Source of the DNA: Halobellus sp. Atlit-31R
Lineage (GTDB): Archaea > Halobacteriota > Halobacteria > Halobacteriales > Haloferacaceae
Length of the DNA: 64,000 nt
Assembly (NCBI GenBank): GCA_003665935.1
Contig: QPLR01000003.1
Coordinates: 124,001-188,000, forward strand
Reading direction: 5' to 3'
In this document: piece by piece, positions 44,501 to 52,856 of the stretch
Numbering within the stretch: the first letter of the stretch is position 1
Layout: each line of letters opens with the position of its first letter
Program-made: the position numbers and the translations under genes
Notes under the pieces: generated by a model
Databases searched by the model: none
What the model saw: only the letters and a program-made list of their open reading frames with translations
What the model was told of the DNA's origin: nothing

Positions 44501-46100
44501 CGTGCGGGCAAGCGACCAACAGACGTCTGTCACAACGGTTCGCGCAGACGGACGTGCGCTCACGAACCACTCGGGCCAGTGGAACGGAACGATGAGGACT
44601 GCTCCCGCACTCGGGACGCACTCCGGGAGCGTTATCGCGGCCGACGCAGCAGAAAACCCAACGACGGCGACATTCTCGTACGCGGTCGGACGAAACGCGT
44701 CACTGACGCGTCTGTCCGAATCGAGATACCGTGCGGCACCTGATACTCCTCACATTCGGAATGTCACGATCAATACGAGCGGGGCCGTCTCGGAAGAGAA
44801 CGTAACGGTCGGCACTGCGTTGACAAATCCACGTGACCGGTCGCCACCGAACGAGACCGCGCTTTATTTTCCGCAGATCGAGACCCCCCTTCCGAACGAC
44901 GAGATCCGGAATCTGACGCTCGAAGTCCGGGTGGAAAAGCAACGGTTGACAGCGCGCTACGTCCGCCCGGATGCACTCGGCTTCTGGCTGTTCGACGGAA
45001 CCGACTGGGTCCGTACCGAAACTCACCTCCGCTCTGAATCAAACGAAGCGTACGTCTACACACTCCGAGCCACACAGTTCGGGACGTTCGCGATTACGGG
45101 AGACCTCGAGGAGACTCCGCCGACCGTCAGCGAAGTGAGTCCGGCAGAGGGAGCGACGATTACTGACACGACCCCCACGATTCGAGTTCGATACGACGAC
45201 TCCCTCGCAGGGATCAACGAGACAGCGTCCACTCTGGCGGTCGACGGGGAACTCGCCGCAGCCGACGTCTCCCGTTCGGCGGCTTCGATGTCGTACGCCC
45301 CGACACTCGCTGCCGGTTCACACTCCGTGACGGCGAACATCGTCGACAACGCCGGGAACACGCGGACTCGCTCGTGGTCCTTTACTATCGAAGCATCCGG
45401 GGCAACTGGTGGCGGAGGCGGAGGCGGGGGCGGAGGTGGCGGGGGCGCTCCCGCACCCGCTCCGGCCCCATCAGTCGGTACGGAGACTCCGGTTTCACCG
45501 TCACCGACACCAACTCCGAGCCAGCAGCGAAACACCACGACCCAGGTGTCACTCAACGGAGAGACCGCGGTGACCAATCTCTCTGTTTCTGTACCGAACG
45601 CGACTGAGCCGGCGACTGTCGAAGAGCTCCCCAACCCACCGGCCGATGCACCCGCACCCAGTGGTGACTACGTCGCAGGGGTCGACATCTCCGCGCCGGA
45701 CCCACCGAAAGGAGAGTCCGCGACGGTCTCGGTCAGCGTCTCCCAATCGCGCCTGGACGAACTGGGCGTGAGCGCCGACAAGTTGGTCGTCAAGCACTAC
45801 CGCGACGGCGCGTGGGAGACGCTCGAGACGAGTGCCGAGACACAGAACGACGAAGTAGTCGTGACAGCCGAGACGACCGGCTTCTCGCCGTTCGCGGTCA
45901 CCACACAGGAACAGACGACGGCGACAGTCACGGCAACGAAGACGCTCGCGACCCAATCGGACACGACCACAGCACCAACGGCGACCCAGGCGACGACGAC
46001 GTCGCCGCCGGGTGACGGTGGCGGCGGGCCCGGCCCGCTGCTCATCGCCGGCGTCGTCATCGTCGTCCTCGCGCTCGTCGCCGCGCTCTACCGCGAATAA
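41529..46100 (+). CDS. Membrane-anchored subtilisin-like (S8) protease with surface domains
   Basis: 1523 residues. Signal peptide (about 1-30), propeptide-like region (about 95-165), then the S8 catalytic domain with intact triad: D193 (VAVVDLD), H227 (GGHGTAV), oxyanion N309 (NSAGN) and S493 (YGTSAAAP). A jelly-roll/PPC-like insert of about 130 residues lies between N309 and S493. After it come two ASH/choice-of-anchor-D-like domains (DFGSVHRTDSAATDLTITNTGG), several Ig-like domains, a Gly-rich linker, a PGF-pre-PGF domain (about 1335-1460) and a C-terminal helix (about 1501-1521). Many N-x-S/T sequons suggest glycosylation. It should sit on the outer surface and could mature or shed the neighbouring surface proteins, which is inference. 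Confidence 0.88.
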   Translation: MPDRRQWQALAVVVLTLVATAGSVAGSGSSAASSVERPTTAATQPETAASRTSEVIATTGPSPKSSTNVSSRLQRRLSEARENAGADTDRRRSTRTETVEVVIESTSPDHDRAASRVADAGGTVTARHGTLVQAILPARAVEPIADTEGVKFVRLPRRPDLTELSSEGVRTVSADWAHARNVTGENVTVAVVDLDPFNLENPEIADQVVDHRDFTGQGIGNGTSGGHGTAVTELVADTAPNASLVTLRASSLVEWYSAVEYVRENTSADVVVMSMSYFGVGPLDGTSQMNQEISRLRDAGVLWVNSAGNQANGRHWNGTWSDPDGDGWMNFAGSDETLTLTGGTQAHVVVNWNDWTDRNEDYDLYVLNDSGGVIGSSDDVQDGSGEPLEQYVNYSVNEPIHLTIRSADANNSSRFDLWFRGDLEPEYATAQRSLTNPGVGPDALTAGAVYYENETVEVFSSRGPTIDGRLKPDLVAPDGVTTTAYSHPFYGTSAAAPYTAGVAALLKDTNQSLTPDQLESAMVDSAAEINGTEPDTSYGNGRVDATAAIRTQPPVATADRSVLDFGSVHRTDSAATDLTITNTGGSTLNVSDLAVEGPNATAFAVNSGSRAQTVAVGSSHELGLVFDGENRGTQEATLRIEHNGTQTPTEIPLTGETVAPGITTSTDVIEYNTISLRSGTKNRSLVVENNGTAPLNVTDLSIGGTNASTFDFVRSAPPRPVLAPGDTATYNVTAAVDSTGPKRAVLAVTHNVSDRQTVERVLQADSVDENPPTVSQMHVEASGDNRTAVGRTGAVTLAVEARDESGVANVSVDATPLGGTTTNLTPGTGEWYNGSRSVDEANATEGSHKLRITAADSNGQRTQIATRTLKIDLTNASLNVTYPRNDQIQNTTSLTVNGTAADETTAVDTVEHRLDGGPWMVSERSDDTWTFSTDSLDVGTHVIEIRPTDVAGNVGPTRNRTVTVDRTAPSIDRVVPSRTTGLLPGESLPVSVRASDQQTSVTTVRADGRALTNHSGQWNGTMRTAPALGTHSGSVIAADAAENPTTATFSYAVGRNASLTRLSESRYRAAPDTPHIRNVTINTSGAVSEENVTVGTALTNPRDRSPPNETALYFPQIETPLPNDEIRNLTLEVRVEKQRLTARYVRPDALGFWLFDGTDWVRTETHLRSESNEAYVYTLRATQFGTFAITGDLEETPPTVSEVSPAEGATITDTTPTIRVRYDDSLAGINETASTLAVDGELAAADVSRSAASMSYAPTLAAGSHSVTANIVDNAGNTRTRSWSFTIEASGATGGGGGGGGGGGGGAPAPAPAPSVGTETPVSPSPTPTPSQQRNTTTQVSLNGETAVTNLSVSVPNATEPATVEELPNPPADAPAPSGDYVAGVDISAPDPPKGESATVSVSVSQSRLDELGVSADKLVVKHYRDGAWETLETSAETQNDEVVVTAETTGFSPFAVTTQEQTTATVTATKTLATQSDTTTAPTATQATTTSPPGDGGGGPGPLLIAGVVIVVLALVAALYRE
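45981..46092 (+). repeat. 112-bp block identical to 40860-40971 (copy 2)
   Basis: Second copy of the stalk/membrane-helix coding block, offset by 5121 bp from the first. Identity at silent positions points to recent duplication or gene conversion of the C-terminal anchor module. Confidence 0.9.
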
Positions 46101-46114
46101 CCACGATACCACCA

Positions 46115-46120
46115 TTTTTT
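46115..46120 (+). terminator. T-run after the protease gene
   Basis: T6 15 bp after the stop codon (ACCATTTTTTGCGG), a likely factor-independent archaeal termination signal that ends the surface cassette. Confidence 0.45.
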
Positions 46121-46166
46121 GCGGTCGTCGCCACCCGACGAGTCGCGGCTGTCTCCGACGCGTCGG

Positions 46167-46430
46167 TTACGCGCCGCCGGAGCGCAGCGTCTCGTCGAGC
46201 ACGTAGAGTCCGAACGGAACGGTGCCGCAGACGAACGCGAACAGCGCGATTTCGAGCCCCGACTCCCCGAACCTGTCGATGTAGATCGTGAGATCGCCGC
46301 CGAACGCGTACGCGATGAGGACGATCATCCCCAAGAGAAGCGTAGAGAAGCCGCCGAGGATCGCCGTATACCACGCGATGAACCGCCGGAAGCGGTCGTG
46401 TGACACACCGTCGAGCGTTCGGGAGAGCAT
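46167..46430 (-). CDS. Small two-helix membrane protein
   Basis: 87 residues with two membrane helices (about 18-43 and 58-80) and a charged N terminus (LDGVSHDRFRRFIAWYTAILGGF). I know of no function. It points towards the surface protease, convergent with it, and marks the return to core-like composition. Confidence 0.68.
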   Translation of the reverse strand: MLSRTLDGVSHDRFRRFIAWYTAILGGFSTLLLGMIVLIAYAFGGDLTIYIDRFGESGLEIALFAFVCGTVPFGLYVLDETLRSGGA

Positions 46431-46641
46431 TGTCGAGTGGCCTCACGTCGACGTCGCAGTCGACGCACTTCGTTAGGCTGCGGTATCTGCGGTAAGGTCC
46501 GTATAGCGAGTCGAACACGCCAGTTCGACCAAGTGATCGGCGACGGGTGTCACGGCGCGCTCCCCGGTACAACACCTGCAGCGTCGACCAGTCCGCTCCG
46601 ACCCCAGCGACTTTTTCACCCCGGCAGCCCTCCCCCCAGGT

Positions 46642-47052
46642 ATGACAGACGACGCGTCGGAGACCGACCGCGAACTCTCGCTCGGCGTCCCGCAACCGAT
46701 CATCGACTCGCTGCCCGAAGACGGCGCGAACGCCGCCGCCGATATGAAAGAGGCCGTCAACGGACTGCAGCGGAGTCTCGACGAGGCCGTCGCGACCGCC
46801 GACTCCGATTCGGAAGCTGCGGGCTACGCCGTCGACGCCATCGAGCATCTCGAAGACCGGATGGAGACGTACGACGAGTTCGTGCCGGAGCTGCGGGCGT
46901 GGGGGCAGTCGCCGATCTACGCGCTCGCGTGGCGGAACCTCTACGCGGAACTGATCGCGCAGCTGTACGAACACGAGTGGCTCGCCGCTCACATCGACCG
47001 CGAGCGCAACTACCGGCTCGTCGAGGACGGGATCCGGTTCGGCGGCCGATAG
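46642..47052 (+). CDS. Uncharacterised acidic helical protein
   Basis: 136 residues. An N-terminal VPQPIIDSLPEDGANAAADMKEAVNGLQRSLDEAV segment, a second helical part and a C-terminal WGQSPIYALAWRNLYAELIAQLYEHEWLAAHIDRERN. All-helical and soluble by appearance. I recall similar haloarchaeal proteins of unknown role. A T6 run (47106-47111) follows before the next gene. Confidence 0.72.
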   Translation: MTDDASETDRELSLGVPQPIIDSLPEDGANAAADMKEAVNGLQRSLDEAVATADSDSEAAGYAVDAIEHLEDRMETYDEFVPELRAWGQSPIYALAWRNLYAELIAQLYEHEWLAAHIDRERNYRLVEDGIRFGGR

Positions 47053-47135
47053 CGCGAACAGCGGGTGCGGAGACGGTGCGCCACGCGGTCGCACAGGCGC
47101 GCACCTTTTTTGCTTGCTGCGCCCCAGAGTCGAGT

Positions 47136-47429
47136 ATGCCACTCCAGTTGCGGTTCTTCGCCAACTTCCGCGAGGCGGTCGGCACGAAGACGATCAGCCG
47201 CGAGTACGACGTCGAGACCGTCGGCGAGGTGCTCGTCGCGCTCGAAGCCGAGTTCGAGGGCCTGGCCGGCGAGATCCTCGACGGCGGCGACGTCCGTCCG
47301 CAGGTGAACGTCCTGCTGAACGGCCGCGACGTCGAACACGAGTCGGGCACGGACACGCCGATCGAGCCGGACGACACGTTGAGCATCTTCCCGCCGGTCG
47401 CGGGTGGGACACGGGGAGACGCGCGGTGA
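47136..47429 (+). CDS. Ubiquitin-like SAMP/MoaD-family protein
   Basis: 97 residues of the beta-grasp fold: LQLRFFANFREAVGTKTISREY, VGEVLVALEAEFEGLAGEIL, RPQVNVLLNGRDVEHESG, DDTLSIFPPVAGG. It resembles the small archaeal modifier SAMP3 and MoaD/ThiS sulfur carriers, which act through a C-terminal Gly-Gly. Here the Gly-Gly is followed by six more residues (TRGDAR), so processing would be needed before use. The stop overlaps the GTG of the next gene. Confidence 0.86.
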   Translation: MPLQLRFFANFREAVGTKTISREYDVETVGEVLVALEAEFEGLAGEILDGGDVRPQVNVLLNGRDVEHESGTDTPIEPDDTLSIFPPVAGGTRGDAR

Positions 47430-47695
47430 GTGTCGACCGCGAGACCCGCGAGAAGGCCTTTCGAGGCATCTCCGTCCGGTTAGCCCGTCACTACCTCGAG
47501 AAGCTCGGGGGCACCGCCGTCGACGACGGGCGCGTCGAAGCCGACGCGTGGACGGCGTCGCTCTCCGCGGAGACGGTCGGCGTGGGCCCGACGCTCGAGC
47601 TGACCGAGGTGACCGTGGTCTTCGACGGCGACCCCGAAGCGCTCGATGCGCTCGTCGAGCAGTTCTCACAGAAGGCGATGCGCGCCGGTGGCTGA
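47426..47695 (+). CDS. Small protein coupled to the SAMP-like gene (DUF1952-like)
   Basis: 89 residues from GTG 47426, which overlaps the SAMP-like stop. The pattern REKAFRGISVRLARHYLEKLGG ... GRVEADAWTASL ... VTVVFDGDPEALDALVEQFSQKAMRAGG resembles the DUF1952 domain that elsewhere follows MoaD-type domains in one chain. It ends in Gly-Gly itself. Function is unknown; the fusion elsewhere supports a joint role with the upstream sulfur-carrier/modifier. Confidence 0.72.
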   Translation: MSVDRETREKAFRGISVRLARHYLEKLGGTAVDDGRVEADAWTASLSAETVGVGPTLELTEVTVVFDGDPEALDALVEQFSQKAMRAGG

Positions 47696-47696
47696 G

Positions 47697-48137
47697 ATGG
47701 CCGCCGACGACGAGCACGACCCCGACGCGCAGTCTCGCGAGGACGACAGCGACGACGCGGTGCCGATCCCGCTGGACGGCGACGTACTGCTGTACACGGG
47801 GGCGACCGCGAGCGTCGCGCCGGAACGGCTCGGCCCGTTGCTCCGCCGGGTGCAGACGCACCTCGAAGCGGAGCGGGAGACGTACCAGCGCGCCTACGAG
47901 TGCGCCTACGCCGACGCCGACGCCGACGTCGTCGTCCTGCTCGTCCCGAGCGGCCACTGGGCCGAGTTCGGAAGCGACCACGGACTGTCGGAGCGCGAGG
48001 TCGACGCGCTCCGCCGCGCCCACTGTCAGCAACTCCGCCGGATCGGAACCAAGACCGACCGGCGCGAGGAGTTCGAGACGGCGCTCGAGATCAGAGAGGC
48101 AGTCGTGTTAGGGAGAGCAGCCGGAGAGGAGCCGTAG
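47697..48137 (+). CDS. Uncharacterised haloarchaeal protein
   Basis: 146 residues, acidic N terminus (about 20 residues), then VPIPLDGDVLLYTGATASVAPERLGPLLRRVQTHLEAERETYQRAYECAYADADADVVVLLVPSGHWAEFG and a helical C terminus. Not recognised. It begins 1 bp after the preceding stop, so it belongs to the same SAMP-like operon. Confidence 0.68.
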   Translation: MAADDEHDPDAQSREDDSDDAVPIPLDGDVLLYTGATASVAPERLGPLLRRVQTHLEAERETYQRAYECAYADADADVVVLLVPSGHWAEFGSDHGLSEREVDALRRAHCQQLRRIGTKTDRREEFETALEIREAVVLGRAAGEEP

Positions 48138-48189
48138 GACGGAACGGACCTCGACGCACTCCTGAAGCGGGGTGTCAGCCCGCGGCGTG

Positions 48190-48534
48190 TCAGGACTCGC
48201 GGCCGGGTTCTTCGGCCGTCCCGTACCGCTCCTCGACGGCGCGGACGTACCGCGAGAGGAACGTCGCGTGGTCGGGGTCGGGCTCGGGTTGGGCGTCCAC
48301 GCCAGACTCCGAGGCGATCTCTTCGAGTTCGACCAGAAGCGCCTCGAGCTCGCCGCGCGGTTGGTGACAGAGACCGCGATAGCACTCCTTGCAGAGATGT
48401 TCGAACTCCTTGCCGTGTCTCTCCCATCGGTTTCCTTGTTTGTCGTACTCGCGCGCCTCCGAGCGCGGGAGCGACGTCCCGCAGGCGATGCAGACGACAG
48501 TCGATCCATCCCGGTTGGTCCGGGAGCGCCACAT
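48190..48534 (-). CDS. Small zinc-finger protein
   Basis: 114 residues from the ATG at 48534. The start MWRSRTNRDGSTVVCIACGTSLPRSEAREYDKQGNRW and HLCKECYRGLCHQPR provide a CxxC...CxxC zinc site (with an additional Cys and His after it), then a helical LEALLVELEEIASE and a tail. I recall a haloarchaeal DUF of this form without a known role. An upstream extension of the frame lacks relatives and is left out. Confidence 0.72.
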   Translation of the reverse strand: MWRSRTNRDGSTVVCIACGTSLPRSEAREYDKQGNRWERHGKEFEHLCKECYRGLCHQPRGELEALLVELEEIASESGVDAQPEPDPDHATFLSRYVRAVEERYGTAEEPGRES

Positions 48535-48680
48535 ATGAACGATCACGCACCACCGGCACTTAGCATTTGTCCGATGGATCGGAGCGGCACCGAAGCGGGG
48601 TCGCACGATCATCGCCGCCACAGGCGGGCGATGGAGACCGTGTCGCGTGATTTATCGGCCGGCGTGCCGTGCACTCGGAT

Positions 48681-49160
48681 ATGCAAGTCAAATCCCGACA
48701 CCACCTCCGGGCCGACGAGATCGACGACCTGGAGGCCGACATCGAGGCGAAGACGGGCGTCGCCCTCAACGGCGACGCCTACGAGATGGTCGAACTCGCG
48801 GACGCGCCGTTCGACGTCGTCCTCGTCGACGGCGAGCCCGACGTCGTCCAGTTCGACGCGGAGGCGTTCCTGACCGTGCAGGGCGCAAATCGCCACGAGC
48901 CGACGACGGGCGTCGTCACCGTCGACGCGGGCGCGATCTCGTTCGTCAGCGACGGCGCGGACGTGATGCGGCCGGGGATCGTCGAGGCCGACCCGGACGT
49001 CGCGGCGGGCGATCTCGTCACGATCGCCGAGGAGACCCACGGGAAGGTGCTCGCGATCGGCCGCGCCCTGGTCGACGGTCCGGAGATGACCGGCGACTCG
49101 GGGAAGGTCGTCGAGTCGATCCACCACGTCGGCGACGATCTCTTCGAGTTTACCGTCTAA
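48681..49160 (+). CDS. PUA-domain RNA-binding protein
   Basis: 159 residues. N-terminal pre-PUA part (QVKSRHHLRADEIDDLEADI ... VVLVDGEPDVVQF) and C-terminal PUA domain (TTGVVTVDAGAISFVSDGADVMRPGIVEAD ... GDLVTIAEETHGKVLAIGRAL). This arrangement is that of the archaeal MCT-1/Tma20-like proteins, implicated in translation initiation or tRNA binding. The ATG at 48681 matches the family start. Confidence 0.86.
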   Translation: MQVKSRHHLRADEIDDLEADIEAKTGVALNGDAYEMVELADAPFDVVLVDGEPDVVQFDAEAFLTVQGANRHEPTTGVVTVDAGAISFVSDGADVMRPGIVEADPDVAAGDLVTIAEETHGKVLAIGRALVDGPEMTGDSGKVVESIHHVGDDLFEFTV

Positions 49161-49163
49161 CAC

Positions 49164-49221
49164 TGGGACGAACGGCTGGTCTACCGCTCTCTTGGGACGA
49201 ACGGCTGGCCTACCGCTCTCT
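49164..49221. repeat. 29-bp tandem duplication before sepF
   Basis: TGGGACGAACGGCTGG followed by (T/C)CTACCGCTCTCT occurs twice head to tail (49164-49192 and 49193-49221) with one mismatch, directly after the PUA gene and before the palindrome at 49222. Confidence 0.85.
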
Positions 49222-49239
49222 GTCAGACGATCGTCTGAC
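49222..49239. promoter_or_regulatory. Perfect 18-bp palindrome upstream of sepF
   Basis: GTCAGACGATCGTCTGAC is a perfect inverted repeat 36 bp before the sepF ATG at 49276. It may be an operator for a dimeric regulator, or the hairpin of a terminator for the PUA gene; no T-run follows, which favours the operator view. Confidence 0.5.
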
Positions 49240-49275
49240 GTAAGAACTAACCTCGCGCTTTCGTTTGTAGATCGT

Positions 49276-49629
49276 ATGGGTATTATGAGCAAGATCATCA
49301 GCGGGGGCGGACAGAACACGACCGACGAGTATCTCGATCTCGACATCGAGGGCGTCGAATCCTCCCGCGGGGCCACGGAGATGAACGTCCGGATCGCGAC
49401 GCTCAGCGGCCAGCAGGACGTCGTCGCGATCAAGGACGCGGTCTACGACGGCGACCTCGTAATCGCCGACATCACGCGCCACACGACCAAAGACAGCACG
49501 ATGGAACGCATCGTCGACGACCTCCGGCAGGTCGCCGAAGAGGTCGACGGCGATATGGCGTACAACGGCGACGAACAGATCATCATCGCACCCACGGGCG
49601 TCGCCGTCGCGCGCCAGAAGCTCAACTGA
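49276..49629 (+). CDS. sepF: Cell division protein SepF (archaeal type)
   Basis: 117 residues. SepF anchors FtsZ to the membrane at the division site in archaea that have FtsZ. The start [12 protein letters not shown] supplies the amphipathic membrane-binding end; the core [69 protein letters not shown] is the dimeric SepF fold (quoted here as landmarks [15 protein letters not shown] and [10 protein letters not shown]). A second ATG three codons later is possible. The promoter region contains the 18-bp palindrome at 49222. uvrA follows 92 bp downstream. Confidence 0.92.
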   Translation: MGIMSKIISGGGQNTTDEYLDLDIEGVESSRGATEMNVRIATLSGQQDVVAIKDAVYDGDLVIADITRHTTKDSTMERIVDDLRQVAEEVDGDMAYNGDEQIIIAPTGVAVARQKLN

Positions 49630-49721
49630 CGACGGCACGGAGCCGTCGGAGTCGTATTCGACCCGCGCGTGACCCAGGGAACCGACGAACTTTCCTCCCC
49701 GCTCTCCATACCGACGCGTAG

Positions 49722-52670
49722 ATGAGCAAGGACTTCATCGAGGTTCGAGGCGCCGAAGAGCACAACCTCAAGGACCTCGACGTCCGGATCCCCCGCGAGA
49801 CGTTCACCGTCGTGACCGGGCTCTCGGGGTCGGGCAAATCGTCGCTCGCGTTCGAGACGGTGTACGCAGAGGGTCAGCGCCGGTACATCGAGTCGCTGTC
49901 GGCGTACGCGCGCAACTTCCTCGGGCAGATGGACAAACCGCAGGTCGAGGCCGTCGAGGGGCTCTCACCGGCGATCTCCATCGACCAGAAGAACGCCGCC
50001 AACAACCCCCGGTCGACGGTCGGGACGGTGACCGAACTCCACGACTACCTCCGACTGCTGTACGCCCGCGTCGGGACGCAGTACGACCCCGTCACGGGCG
50101 AGGAGGTCGGCGAGCAGTCGGCCCAGGAGATGGTGAGCCAGTTACTCGAACTGCCGGCCGGGACGCGGGCGAAGATCGCCGCGCCCGTCGTCCGCGATCA
50201 AAAGGGCGCGTTCGAGGATCTCTTCGCGGAACTCGTCGCCGACGGCTACGCCCGCGTCGAGGTCGACGGCGAGTCGTACGATCTGACGATCGACGAACCG
50301 GAGCTGGACAAAAACTACGACCACACGATCGACGTGATCGTCGACCGCGTGAAGATCCGGCCCGAGGACCGCTCGCGGATCGCCGACTCCGTCGAGACCG
50401 CGCTCGAAGCGGCCGACGGCGTCCTGAAGGTGATCGTTCCGGACCCGCCCGAGGACGTTCCCTTCGCCTCGAACACGCGGTCGACGGGGGCACTCGCCGG
50501 CGAGGGCGACGACCGGCTCGTCGTCGAGTTCTCCGAGGAGCTCGGCAACCCCAACTCCGACTTCCAGTTCTCCGAGATCGAGACGCGGTCGTTCTCGTTC
50601 AACAGCCCGCACGGGGCCTGTCCGGAGTGTGAGGGGCTCGGTCAGACGAAAGAGGTCGACGAGGAGCTCGTCGTCCGCGACCCGACCAGGCCGATCAAGC
50701 ACGTCTTCGAGGCGTGGTCGTACAACCGTTCGTACTACCAGACGCGGCTGGACTCGGTCGCCGCCCACTTCGGCGTGAGTGTCGACACGCCGTTCGAGGA
50801 TCTCGACCCGGAGATCAGACGGCAGTTCCTCTACGGCACTGACAGAGAGGTCGTCTTCGAGCGCCAGACGCGGAACGGCACGCGCCGGAAGACGAAGCGC
50901 TTCGAGGGCGTCATTCCGAACCTCGAACGCCGCCACGTCGAGACGGACTCGGAGTCGACGCGCGAACACATCGAGGACTACATGGCCGTCACCACCTGCC
51001 CCGCCTGCGAGGGGACGCGGCTGAAAGAGCAGTCCCGGCACGTCTACGTCGCCGGCACCTCGATCACCGCGGTCAACCGGATGAGCATCGGCGACGCGCT
51101 CGAACACTTCGAGGGGCTCGAATCGGAACTCACCGAGCGCCAGCGCACGATCGCCGAGGAGATCCTCAAGGAGATCCGCGCGCGCCTCGGATTTATGGAG
51201 GAGGTCGGGCTCGAGTATCTCACGCTCGACCGCGAGGCGTCGACACTGTCGGGCGGGGAGAGTCAGCGCATCCGGCTCGCCACGCAGGTCGGCTCCGGGC
51301 TCGTCGGCGTCCTCTACGTCCTCGACGAGCCCTCGATCGGGCTCCACCAGCGCGACAACGACCGCCTGCTAGACACCCTCGAAGGGCTGCGCGACCTCGG
51401 GAACACCCTCCTCGTGGTCGAACACGACGAGGAGACGATGCGGCGCGCCGACAACGTGATCGATATGGGTCCCGGTCCGGGCAAGCGCGGCGGCGAGGTC
51501 GTCGCCCACGGCGATTTCGACGAGATCGTCGCGGCCGACGGCTCGCTCACCGGCGACTACCTGGCCGGTCGGGAGGGGATACCGGTGCCGGACGAGCGGC
51601 GTGACTCCGAGGCCGCCCTGCGGATCCGCGGCGCGCGCCAGCACAACCTGAAGGACCTCGACGTGTCGATCCCGATCGGGCAGTTCACCGCGATCACGGG
51701 CGTCTCCGGTTCGGGGAAGTCGACGCTGATGCACGAGATCCTCTACAAGGGACTGGCCCGCGAGATGAACGACAACACCTCCGTCGACCCCGGCGACCAC
51801 GACGCCATCGAGGGAATCGACGAGATCGAGACGGTGCGGCTGATCGACCAGTCGCCGATCGGGCGGACGCCGCGGTCGAACCCCGCGACCTACACCGGCG
51901 TGTTCGACCACATCCGGAAGCTGTTCGCCGAGACGAAGCTCTCGAAGCAGCGCGGCTACGAGAAGGGCCGCTTCTCGTTCAACGTCAAGGGCGGCCGGTG
52001 TGAGGCCTGCGGCGGACAGGGGACCGTCAAGATCGAGATGAACTTCCTCTCGGACGTCTACGTGCCCTGCGAGGAGTGCGACGGCGCACGCTACAACGAC
52101 GAGACGCTCGACGTGACGTACAAAGGAGAGACGATCGCGGACGTACTCGATATGGAAGTCTCGGAGGCGCTCGCGTTCTTCGAGGCCAACTCGCAGCTCC
52201 GGCGTCGCCTCCAGTTGCTCGAGGACGTCGGCCTCGGCTACATGACGCTCGGCCAGCCGTCGACGACGCTCTCCGGCGGGGAGGCCCAGCGCGTCAAACT
52301 CGCCGAGGAACTCGGCAAGAAGCAGACCGGGGAGACGCTGTATCTGCTCGACGAGCCGACGACCGGGCTCCACAAGGAAGACGAGCGGAAGCTCATCGAG
52401 GTGTTACAGCGGCTCACCGACAACGGCAACACCGTCGTCGTCGTCGAGCACGAACTGGATCTCGTGAAGAATGCAGACAACATCGTCGATCTCGGCCCCG
52501 AGGGCGGCGAACACGGCGGACAGATCGTCGCGACGGGGACGCCCGAGGCCGTGGCGCGCACGGAGGCGTCGCACACGGGCCGGTACCTCCGCGACCTCCT
52601 GCCCGACGTCGACAGGGAGGGCCCCCGCGCCGACCGGCGCGAACCCGCAAAGCCCGCTGACGACGACTGA
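49722..52670 (+). CDS. uvrA: UvrABC system protein A
   Basis: DNA-damage recognition ATPase of nucleotide excision repair, 982 residues. Two ABC modules: Walker [13 protein letters not shown] (about 35) and [12 protein letters not shown] (about 664); signatures LSGGESQR (about 507) and LSGGEAQR (about 848); Walker [14 protein letters not shown] and [13 protein letters not shown]. Zinc modules [16 protein letters not shown] and [14 protein letters not shown]...[10 protein letters not shown] are present. Haloarchaea took up uvrABC from bacteria. uvrB and uvrC are not in the window. The C-terminal tail is charged and disordered. Confidence 0.97.
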   Translation: MSKDFIEVRGAEEHNLKDLDVRIPRETFTVVTGLSGSGKSSLAFETVYAEGQRRYIESLSAYARNFLGQMDKPQVEAVEGLSPAISIDQKNAANNPRSTVGTVTELHDYLRLLYARVGTQYDPVTGEEVGEQSAQEMVSQLLELPAGTRAKIAAPVVRDQKGAFEDLFAELVADGYARVEVDGESYDLTIDEPELDKNYDHTIDVIVDRVKIRPEDRSRIADSVETALEAADGVLKVIVPDPPEDVPFASNTRSTGALAGEGDDRLVVEFSEELGNPNSDFQFSEIETRSFSFNSPHGACPECEGLGQTKEVDEELVVRDPTRPIKHVFEAWSYNRSYYQTRLDSVAAHFGVSVDTPFEDLDPEIRRQFLYGTDREVVFERQTRNGTRRKTKRFEGVIPNLERRHVETDSESTREHIEDYMAVTTCPACEGTRLKEQSRHVYVAGTSITAVNRMSIGDALEHFEGLESELTERQRTIAEEILKEIRARLGFMEEVGLEYLTLDREASTLSGGESQRIRLATQVGSGLVGVLYVLDEPSIGLHQRDNDRLLDTLEGLRDLGNTLLVVEHDEETMRRADNVIDMGPGPGKRGGEVVAHGDFDEIVAADGSLTGDYLAGREGIPVPDERRDSEAALRIRGARQHNLKDLDVSIPIGQFTAITGVSGSGKSTLMHEILYKGLAREMNDNTSVDPGDHDAIEGIDEIETVRLIDQSPIGRTPRSNPATYTGVFDHIRKLFAETKLSKQRGYEKGRFSFNVKGGRCEACGGQGTVKIEMNFLSDVYVPCEECDGARYNDETLDVTYKGETIADVLDMEVSEALAFFEANSQLRRRLQLLEDVGLGYMTLGQPSTTLSGGEAQRVKLAEELGKKQTGETLYLLDEPTTGLHKEDERKLIEVLQRLTDNGNTVVVVEHELDLVKNADNIVDLGPEGGEHGGQIVATGTPEAVARTEASHTGRYLRDLLPDVDREGPRADRREPAKPADDD

Positions 52671-52856
52671 AGCCGTCGAACGCGGCATCAAGCGGCGGGG
52701 TCACCCGTTGCTGGGGGGCCGTCCGGCCGTCGCAGACGGCATCTCGTCCCCGCGCCTCTCGCTTCCCGGATCGTGAACGACACGCCCGTTCTGCGACCGC
52801 TCTCGCACGCGACTTGCGCAGCAGCGGCCAAGTGGGTCGAGCGCGTACTGACTCGT

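Noticed and set aside
33643-46100. Integrated provirus
   Set aside because: Only repressor-like winged helices hint at a virus; no integrase, capsid, terminase or attachment-site repeats were found.
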